Part shown: piece after piece, positions 50,480 through 61,112 of the stretch
Layout of the letters: each line of letters starts with the position of its first letter
How positions within the stretch are numbered: the first letter of the stretch is position 1
From: Charina bottae
Taxonomy: Eukaryota > Chordata > Lepidosauria > Squamata > Charinaidae
Reading direction: 5' to 3'
Assembly: GCA_023362775.1 (NCBI GenBank)
Contig: JALMGJ010000026.1
Coordinates: 620,001-684,000 of the forward strand
Length of the DNA: 64,000 nucleotides
Made by a program: the position numbers and the translations under genes
Notes under the pieces: generated by a model
What the model was told of the DNA's origin: nothing
Databases searched by the model: none
Seen by the model: only the letters and a program-made list of their open reading frames with translations

Positions 50480-53400
50480 GTGTCAAAACTGTATAGTCAC
50501 AGCCAGTGTCAAAACTGCATATGTCACAGCCAGTGTCAAAACTGTATATGTCACAGCCAGTGTCAAAACTGTATATGTCACAGTCAGTGTCAAAACTGTA
50601 TAGTCACAGCCAGTGTCAAAAGTGTATATGTCACAGCCCGTGTCAAAACTGTATATGTCACAGTCAGTGTCAATACTGTATAGTCACAGTCAGTTTCAAA
50701 ACTGTATAGTCACAGCCAGTGTCAAAACTGTATATGTCACAGCCAGTGTAAAAATTGTATATGTCACAGCCAGTGTAAAAACTGTATATGTCACAGTCAC
50801 TGTCAAAACTGTATAGTCACAGCCTGTGTCAAAACTGTATATGTCACAGCCAGTGTCAAAACTGTATATGTCACAGCCAGTGTCAAAACTGTATAGTCAC
50901 AGCCAGTGTCAAAACTGTATAGTCACAGTCAGTGTCAAAACTGTATAGTCACAGTCAGTGTCTAAATTGTATAGTCACAGCCAGTGTCTAAACTGTATAG
51001 TCACAGTCAGTGTCAAAACTGTATATTTCACAGTCAGTGTCAAAACTGTATATTTCACAGTCAGTGTCAAAACCGTATATATCAAAGCCAGTGTCAAAAC
51101 TGTATAGTCACAGTCAGTGTCAAAACTGTATAGTCACAGCCAGTGTCAAAACTGTATAGTCACAGCCAGTTTCAAAACTGTATATGTCACAGTCAGTGTC
51201 AAAACTGTATATGTCACAGCCAGTGTCAAAACTGTATATGTCACAGTCAGTGTCAAAACTGTATAGTCACAGCCAGTGTCAAAACTGTATATGTCACAGT
51301 CAGTGTCAAAACTGTATAGTCACAGCCAGTGTCAAAACTGTATATGTCAAAGTCAGTGTCAAAACTGTATAGTCACAGCCAGTTTCAAAACTGTATATGT
51401 CACAGTCAGTGTCAAAACTGTATATGTCACAGCCAGTGTAAAAACTGTATATGTCACAGTCACTGTCAAAACTGTATAGTCACAGCCTGTGTCAAAACTG
51501 TATATGTCACAGCCAGTGTCAAAACTGTATAGTCACAGCCAGTGTCAAAACTGTATAGTCACAGCCAGTGTCAAAACTGCATATGTCACAGCCAGTGTCA
51601 AAACTGTATATGTCACAGTCAGTGTCAAAACTGTATAGTCACAGCCAGTGTCAAAAGTGTATATGTCACAGCCCGTGTCAAAACTGTATATGTCACAGTC
51701 AGTGTCAATACTGTATAGTCACAGTCAGTTTCAAAACTGTATAGTCACAGCCAGTGTCAAAACTGTATATGTCACAGCCAGTGTAAAAACTGTATATGTC
51801 ACAGTCAGTGTCAAAACTGTATAGTCACAGCCAGTGTCAAAACTGTATAGTCACAGCCAGTGTCAAAACTGCATATGTCACAGCCAGTGTCAAAACTGTA
51901 TATGTCACAGCCAGTGTCAAAACTGTATATGTCACAGTCAGTGTCAAAACTGTATAGTCACAGCCAGTGTCAAAAGTGTATATGTCACAGCCCGTGTCAA
52001 AACTGTATATGTCACAGTCAGTGTCAATACTGTATAGTCACAGTCAGTTTCAAAACTGTATAGTCACAGCCAGTGTCAAAACTGTATATGTCACAGCCAG
52101 TGTAAAAATTGTATATGTCACAGCCAGTGTAAAAACTGTATATGTCACAGTCAGTGTCAAAACTGTATAGTCACAGCCAGTGTCAAAACTGTATATGTCA
52201 CAGCCAGTGTCAAAACTGTATATGTCACAGTCAGTGTCAAAACTGTATAGTCACAGCCAGTGTCAAAACTGTATAGTCACAGCCAGTTTCAAAACTGTAT
52301 ATGTCACAGTCAGTGTCAAAACTGTATATGTCACAGTCAGTGTCAAAACTGTATAGTCACAGCCAGTGTCAAAACTGTATATGTCACAGTCAGTGTCAAA
52401 ACTGTATAGTCACAGCCAGTGTCAAAACTGTATATGTCAAAGTCAGTGTCAAAACTGTATAGTCACAGCCAGTTTCAAAACTGTATATGTCACAGTCAGT
52501 GTCAAAACTGTATATGTCACAGCCAGTGTAAAAACTGTATATGTCACAGTCACTGTCAAAACTGTATAGTCACAGCCAGTGTCAAAACTGTATATGTCAC
52601 AGCCAGTGTCAAAACTGTATAGTCACAGCCAGTGTCAAAACTGTATAGTCACAGCCAGTGTCAAAACTGCATATGTCACAGCCAGTGTCAAAACTGTATA
52701 TGTCACAGTCAGTGTCAAAACTGTATAGTCACAGCCAGTGTCAAAAGTGTATATGTCACAGCCCGTGTCAAAACTGTATATGTCACAGTCAGTGTCAATA
52801 CTGTATAGTCACAGTCAGTTTCAAAACTGTATAGTCACAGCCAGTGTCAAAACTGTATATGTCACAGCCAGTGTAAAAACTGTATATGTCACAGTCAGTG
52901 TCAAAACTGTATAGTCACAGCCAGTGTCAAAACTGTATAGTCACAGCCAGTGTCAAAACTGCATATGTCACAGCCAGTGTCAAAACTGTATATGTCACAG
53001 CCAGTGTCAAAACTGTATATGTCACAGTCAGTGTCAAAACTGTATAGTCACAGCCAGTGTCAAAAGTGTATATGTCACAGCCCGTGTCAAAACTGTATAT
53101 GTCACAGTCAGTGTCAATACTGTATAGTCACAGTCAGTTTCAAAACTGTATAGTCACAGCCAGTGTCAAAACTGTATATGTCACAGCCAGTGTAAAAATT
53201 GTATATGTCACAGCCAGTGTAAAAACTGTATATGTCACAGTCACTGTCAAAACTGTATAGTCACAGCCTGTGTCAAAACTGTATATGTCACAGCCAGTGT
53301 CAAAACTGTATATGTCACAGCCAGTGTCAAAACTGTATAGTCACAGCCAGTGTCAAAACTGTATAGTCACAGTCAGTGTCAAAACTGTATAGTCACAGTC

Positions 53401-55600
53401 AGTGTCTAAACTTTATAGTCACAGCCAGTGTCTAAACTGTATAGTCACAGTCAGTGTCAAAATTGTATATTTCACAGTCAGTGTCAAAACTGTATATTTC
53501 ACAGTCAGTGTCAAAACCGTATATATCAAAGCCAGTGTCAAAACTGTATAGTCACAGTCAGTGTCAAAACTGTATAGTCACAGCCAGTGTCAAAACTGTA
53601 TAGTCACAGCCAGTTTCAAAACTGTATATGTCACAGTCAGTGTCAAAACTGTATATCTCACAGCCAGTGTCAAAACTGTATATGTCACAGTCAGTGTCAA
53701 AACTGTATAGTCACAGCCAGTGTCAAAACTGTATATGTCACAGTCAGTGTCAAAACTGTATAGTCACAGCCAGTGTCAAAACTGTATATGTCAAAGTCAG
53801 TGTCAAAACTGTATAGTCACAGCCAGTTTCAAAACTGTATATGTCACAGTCAGTGTCAAAACTGTATATGTCACAGCCAGTGTCAAAACTGTATATGTCA
53901 CAGCCAGTGTCAAAACTGTATAGTCACAGCCTGTGTCAAAACTGTATATGTCACAGCCAGTGTCAAAACTGTATAGTCACAGCCAGTGTCAAAACTGTAT
54001 AGTCACAGCCAGTGTCAAAACTGCATATGTCACAGCCAGTGTCAAAACTGTATATGTCACAGCCAGTGTCAAAACTGTATATGTCACAGTCAGTGTCAAA
54101 ACTGTATATATCACAGTCAGTGTCAAAACTGTATATATCAAAGCCAGTGTCAAAACTGTATAGTCACAGTCAGTGTCAAAACTGTATATGTCACAGTCAG
54201 TGTCAAAACTGTATATGTCAAAGTCAGTGTCAAAACTGTATATGTCACAGCCAGCGTCAAAACTGTATAGTCACAGTCAGTGTCAAAACTGTATAGTCAC
54301 AGTCAGTGTCTAAACTGTATAGTCACAGCCAGTGTCTAAACTGTATAGTCACAGTTAGTGTCAAAAATGTATATTTCACAGTCAGTGTCAAAACTGTATA
54401 TTTCACAGTCAGTGTCAAAACCGTATATATCAAAGCCAGTGTCAAAACTGTATAGTCACAGTCAGTGTCAAAACTGTATAGTCACAGCCAGTGTCAAAAC
54501 TGTATAGTCGCAGCCAGTTTCAAAACTGTATATGTCACAGTCAGTGTCAAAACTGTATATGTCACAGCCAGTGTCAAAACTGTATATGTCACAGTCAGTG
54601 TCAAAACTGTATAGTCACAGCCAGTGTCAAAACTGTATATGTCACAGTCAGTGTCAAAACTGTATAGTCACAGCCAGTGTCAAAACTGTATATGTCAAAG
54701 TCAGTGTCAAAACTGTATAGTCACAGCCAGTTTCAAAACTGTATATGTCACAGTCAGTGTCAAAACTGTATATGTCACAGCCAGTGTAAAAACTGTATAT
54801 GTCACAGTCACTGTCAAAACTGTATAGTCACAGCCAGTGTCAAAACTGTATATGTCACAGCCAGTGTCAAAACTGTATAGTCACAGCCAGTGTCAAAACT
54901 GTATAGTCACAGCCAGTGTCAAAACTGCATATGTCACAGCCAGTGTCAAAACTGTATATGTCACAGTCAGTGTCAAAACTGTATAGTCACAGCCAGTGTC
55001 AAAAGTGTATATGTCACAGCCCGTGTCAAAACTATATATGTCACAGTCAGTGTCAATACTGTATAGTCACAGTCAGTTTCAAAACTGTATAGTCACAGCC
55101 AGTGTCAAAACTGTATATGTCACAGTCACTGTCAAAACTGTATAGTCACAGCCAGTGTCAAAACTGTATAGTCACAGCCAGTGTCAAAACTGTATAGTCA
55201 CAGCCAGTGTCAAAACTGCATATGTCACAGCCAGTGTCAAAACTGTATATGTCACAGCCAGTGTCAAAACTGTATATGTCACAGTCAGTGTCAAAACTGT
55301 ATAGTCACAGCCAGTGTCAAAAGTGTATATGTCACAGCCCGTGTCAAAACTGTATATGTCACAGTCAGTGTCAATACTGTATAGTCACAGTCAGTTTCAA
55401 AACTGTATAGTCACAGCCAGTGTCAAAACTGTATATGTCACAGCCAGTGTAAAAATTGTATATGTCACAGCCAGTGTAAAAACTGTATATGTCACAGTCA
55501 CTGTCAAAACTGTATAGTCACAGCCTGTGTCAAAACTGTATATGTCACAGCCAGTGTCAAAACTGTATATGTCACAGCCAGTGTCAAAACTGTATAGTCA
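50480..55600 (+). repeat. Block J, copy 2
   Basis: The copy is collinear with 40277-45380 over about 5.1 kb. Near 55115 one monomer group is replaced: CACTGTC follows directly where copy 1 has GTGTAAAAAC, a net change of one base. Private states are TTTATAG near 53412, TATATCTCAC near 53655, and GTTAGTGTCAAAAATG near 54355, which is partly shared with block K. Confidence 0.83.
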
Positions 55601-57262
55601 CAGCCAGTGTCAAAACTGTATAGTCACAGTCAGTGTCAAAACTGTATACTCACAGTCAGTGTCTAAACTGTATAGTCACAGCCAGTGTCTAAACTGTATA
55701 GTCACAGTCAGTGTCAAAACTGTATATTTCACAGTCAGTGTCAAAACTGTATATTTCACAGTCAGTGTCAAAACCGTATATATCAAAGCCAGTGTCAAAA
55801 CTGTATAGTCACAGTCAGTGTCAAAACTGTATAGTCACAGCCAGTGTCAAAACTGTATAGTCACAGCCAGTTTCAAAACTGTATATGTCACAGTCAGTGT
55901 CAAAACTGTATAGTCACAGCCAGTGTCAAAACTGTATATGTCAAAGTCAGTGTCAAAACTGTATAGTCACAGCCAGTGTCAAAACTGTATAGTCACAGCC
56001 AGTGTCAAAACTGTATATGTCACAGTCAGTGTCAAAACTGTATAGTCACAGCCAGTGTCAAAACTGTATATGTCAAAGTCAGTGTCAAAACTGTATAGTC
56101 ACAGCCAGTTTCAAAACTGTATATGTCACAGTCAGTGTCAAAACTGTATATGTCACAGCCAGTGTAAAAACTGTATATGTCACAGTCACTGTCAAAACTG
56201 TATAGTCACAGCCAGTGTCAAAACTGTATATGTCACAGCCAGTGTCAAAACTGTATAGTCACAGCCAGTGTCAAAACTGTATAGTCACAGCCAGTGTCAA
56301 AACTGCATATGTCACAGCCAGTGTCAAAACTGTATATGTCACAGTCAGTGTCAAAACTGTATAGTCACAGCCAGTGTCAAAAGTGTATATGTCACAGCCC
56401 GTGTCAAAACTGTATATGTCACAGTCAGTGTCAATACTGTATAGTCACAGTCAGTTTCAAAACTGTATAGTCACAGCCAGTGTCAAAACTGTATATGTCA
56501 CAGCCAGTGTAAAAACTGTATATGTCACAGTCAGTGTCAAAACTGTATAGTCACAGCCAGTGTCAAAACTGTATAGTCACAGCCAGTGTCAAAACTGCAT
56601 ATGTCACAGCCAGTGTCAAAACTGTATATGTCACAGCCAGTGTCAAAACTGTATATGTCACAGTCAGTGTCAAAACTGTATAGTCACAGCCAGTGTCAAA
56701 AGTGTATATGTCACAGCCCGTGTCAAAACTGTATATGTCACAGTCAGTGTCAATACTGTATAGTCACAGTCAGTTTCAAAACTGTATAGTCACAGCCAGT
56801 GTCAAAACTGTATATGTCACAGCCAGTGTAAAAATTGTATATGTCACAGCCAGTGTAAAAACTGTATATGTCACAGTCACTGTCAAAACTGTATAGTCAC
56901 AGCCTGTGTCAAAACTGTATATGTCACAGCCAGTGTCAAAACTGTATATGTCACAGCCAGTGTCAAAACTGTATAGTCACAGCCAGTGTCAAAACTGTAT
57001 AGTCACAGTCAGTGTCAAAACTGTATAGTCACAGTCAGTGTCTAAACTGTATAGTCACAGCCAGTGTCTAAACTGTATAGTCACAGTCAGTGTCAAAACT
57101 GTATATTTCACAGTCAGTGTCAAAACTGTATATTTCACAGTCAGTGTCAAAACCGTATATATCAAAGCCAGTGTCAAAACTGTATAGTCACAGTCAGTGT
57201 CAAAACTGTATAGTCACAGCCAGTGTCAAAACTGTATAGTCACAGCCAGTTTAAAACTGTAT
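53628..57262 (+). repeat. Block K, unit 1 (3635 bp)
   Basis: Unit 1 overlaps the end of block J copy 2 and founds the last array domain. It carries TAGTCGCAG (54510) and TATACTCAC (55649). The latter changes the usual TAG to TAC, so an open frame runs on to 93 codons at 55527. Near 57251 a single C is missing (CAGTTTAAAACTG), the only one-base loss I found inside a CAGTTTC monomer. Confidence 0.83.
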
Positions 57263-60200
57263 ATGTCACAGTCAGTGTCAAAACTGTATATGTCACAGCC
57301 AGTGTCAAAACTGTATATGTCACAGTCAGTGTCAAAACTGTATAGTCACAGCCAGTGTCAAAACTGTATATGTCACAGTCAGTGTCAAAACTGTATAGTC
57401 ACAGCCAGTGTCAAAACTGTATATGTCAAAGTCAGTGTCAAAACTGTATAGTCACAGCCAGTTTCAAAACTGTATATGTCACAGTCAGTGTCAAAACTGT
57501 ATATGTCACAGCCAGTGTCAAAACTGTATATGTCACAGCCAGTGTCAAAACTGTATAGTCACAGCCTGTGTCAAAACTGTATATCTCACAGCCAGTGTCA
57601 AAACTGTATAGTCACAGCCAGTGTCAAAACTGTATAGTCACAGCCAGTGTCAAAACTGCATATGTCACAGCCAGTGTCAAAACTGTATATGTCACAGCCA
57701 GTGTCAAAACTGTATATGTCACAGTCAGTGTCAAAACTGTATATATCACAGTCAGTGTCAAAACTGTATATATCAAAGCCAGTGTCAAAACTGTATAGTC
57801 ACAGTCAGTGTCAAAACTGTATATGTCACAGTCAGTGTCAAAACTGTATATGTCAAAGTCAGTGTCAAAACTGTATATGTCACAGCCAGCGTCAAAACTG
57901 TATAGTCACAGTCAGTGTCAAAACTGTATAGTCACAGTCAGGGTCTAAACTGTATAGTCACAGCCAGTGTCTAAACTGTATAGTCACAGTTAGTGTCAAA
58001 ACTGTATATTTCACAGTCAGTGTCAAAACTGTATATTTCACAGTCAGTGTCAAAACCGTATATATCAAAGCCAGTGTCAAAACTGTATAGTCACAGTCAG
58101 TGTCAAAACTGTATAGTCACAGCCAGTGTCAAAACTGTATAGTCGCAGCCAGTTTCAAAACTGTATATGTCACAGTCAGTGTCAAAACTGTATATGTCAC
58201 AGCCAGTGTCAAAACTGTATATGTCACAGTCAGTGTCAAAACTGTATAGTCACAGCCAGTGTCAAAACTGTATATGTCACAGTCAGTGTCAAAACTGTAT
58301 AGTCACAGCCAGTGTCAAAACTGTATATGTCAAAGTCAGTGTCAAAACTGTATAGTCACAGCCAGTTTCAAAACTGTATATGTCACAGTCAGTGTCAAAA
58401 CTGTATATGTCACAGCCAGTGTAAAAACTGTATATGTCACAGTCACTGTCAAAACTGTATAGTCACAGCCAGTGTCAAAACTGTATATGTCACAGCCAGT
58501 GTCAAAACTGTATAGTCACAGCCAGTGTCAAAACTGTATAGTCACAGCCAGTGTCAAAACTGCATATGTCACAGCCAGTGTCAAAACTGTATATGTCACA
58601 GTCAGTGTCAAAACTGTATAGTCACAGCCAGTGTCAAAAGTGTATATGTCACAGCCCGTGTCAAAACTATATATGTCACAGTCAGTGTCAATACTGTATA
58701 GTCACAGTCAGTTTCAAAACTGTATAGTCACAGCCAGTGTCAAAACTGTATATGTCACAGCCAGTGTAAAAACTGTATATGTCACAGTCAGTGTCAAAAC
58801 TGTATAGTCACAGCCAGTGTCAAAACTGTATAGTCACAGCCAGTGTCAAAACTGCATATGTCACAGCCAGTGTCAAAACTGTATATGTCACAGCCAGTGT
58901 CAAAACTGTATATGTCACAGTCAGTGTCAAAACTGTATAGTCACAGCCAGTGTCAAAAGTGTATATGTCACAGCCCGTGTCAAAACTGTATATGTCACAG
59001 TCAGTGTCAATACTGTATAGTCACAGTCAGTTTCAAAACTGTATAGTCACAGCCAGTGTCAAAACTGTATATGTCACAGCCAGTGTAAAAATTGTATATG
59101 TCACAGCCAGTGTAAAAACTGTATATGTCACAGTCACTGTCAAAACTGTATAGTCACAGCCTGTGTCAAAACTGTATATGTCACAGCCAGTGTCAAAACT
59201 GTATGTGTCACAGCCAGTGTCAAAACTGTATAGTCACAGCCAGTGTCAAAACTGTATAGTCACAGTCAGTGTCAAAACTGTATACTCACAGTCAGTGTCT
59301 AAACTGTATAGTCACAGCCAGTGTCTAAACTGTATACTCACAGTCAGTGTCAAAACTGTATATTTCACAGTCAGTGTCAAAACTGTATATTTCACAGTCA
59401 GTGTCAAAACCGTATATATCAAAGCCAGTGTCAAAACTGTATAGTCACAGTCAGTGTCAAAACTGTATAGTCACAGCCAGTGTCAAAACTGTATAGTCAC
59501 AGCCAGTTTCAAAACTGTATATGTCACAGTCAGTGTCAAAACTGTATATGTCACAGCCAGTGTCAAAACTGTATATGTCACAGTCAGTGTCAAAACTGTA
59601 TAGTCACAGCCAGTGTCAAAACTGTATAGTCACAGCCAGTGTCAAAACTGTATATGTCACAGTCAGTGTCAAAACTGTATAGTCACAGCCAGTGTCAAAA
59701 CTGTATATGTCACAGCCAGTGTCAAAACTGTATATGTCACAGTCAGTGTCAAAACTGTATAGTCACAGCCAGTGTCAAAACTGTATAGTCACAGCCAGTT
59801 TCAAAACTGTATATGTCACAGTCAGTGTCAAAACTGTATATGTCACAGTCAGTGTCAAAACTGTATAGTCACAGCCAGTGTCAAAACTGTATATGTCACA
59901 GTCAGTGTCAAAACTGTATAGTCACAGCCAGTGTCAAAACTGTATATGTCAAAGTCAGTGTCAAAACTGTATAGTCACAGCCAGTTTCAAAACTGTATAT
60001 GTCACAGTCAGTGTCAAAACTGTATATGTCACAGCCAGTGTAAAAACTGTATATGTCACAGTCACTGTCAAAACTGTATAGTCACAGCCAGTGTCAAAAC
60101 TGTATATGTCACAGCCAGTGTCAAAACTGTATAGTCACAGCCAGTGTCAAAACTGTATAGTCACAGCCAGTGTCAAAACTGCATATGTCACAGCCAGTGT

Positions 60201-61112
60201 CAAAACTGTATATGTCACAGTCAGTGTCAAAACTGTATAGTCACAGCCAGTGTCAAAAGTGTATATGTCACAGCCCGTGTCAAAACTGTATATGTCACAG
60301 TCAGTGTCAATACTGTATAGTCACAGTCAGTTTCAAAACTGTATAGTCACAGCCAGTGTCAAAACTGTATATGTCACAGCCAGTGTAAAAACTGTATATG
60401 TCACAGTCAGTGTCAAAACTGTATAGTCACAGCCAGTGTCAAAACTGTATAGTCACAGCCAGTGTCAAAACTGCATATGTCACAGCCAGTGTCAAAACTG
60501 TATATGTCACAGCCAGTGTCAAAACTGTATATGTCACAGTCAGTGTCAAAACTGTATAGTCACAGCCAGTGTCAAAAGTGTATATGTCACAGCCCGTGTC
60601 AAAACTGTATATGTCACAGTCAGTGTCAATACTGTATAGTCACAGTCAGTTTCAAAACTGTATAGTCACAGCCAGTGTCAAAACTGTATATGTCACAGCC
60701 AGTGTAAAAATTGTATATGTCACAGCCAGTGTAAAAACTGTATATGTCACAGTCACTGTCAAAACTGTATAGTCACAGCCTGTGTCAAAACTGTATATGT
60801 CACAGCCAGTGTCAAAACTGTATAGTCACAGCCAGTGTCAAAACTGTATAGTCACAGTCAGTGTCAAAACTGTATAGTCACAGTCAGTGTCTAAACTGTA
60901 TAGTCACAGCCAGTGTCTAAACTGTATAGTCACAGTCAGTGTCAAAACTGTATATTTCACAGTCAGTGTCAAAACTGTATATTTCACAGTCAGTGTCAAA
61001 ACCGTATATATCAAAGCCAGTGTCAAAACTGTATAGTCACAGTCAGTGTCAAAACTGTATAGTCACAGCCAGTGTCAAAACTGTATAGTCACAGCCAGTT
61101 TCAAAACTGTAT
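57263..61112 (+). repeat. Block K, unit 2 (3850 bp)
   Basis: Landmarks from unit 1 recur at 3635-3636 bp up to 59163, then at 3876 bp from 59878, because about 240 bp (nine monomers) are added between 59520 and 59878. One 27 bp monomer is missing near 60800. Diagnostic states are TAGTCGCAG at 58145 and TATACTCAC at 59285, plus a second, private TATACTCAC near 59335 and TGTATGTGTC near 59200. Confidence 0.83.
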
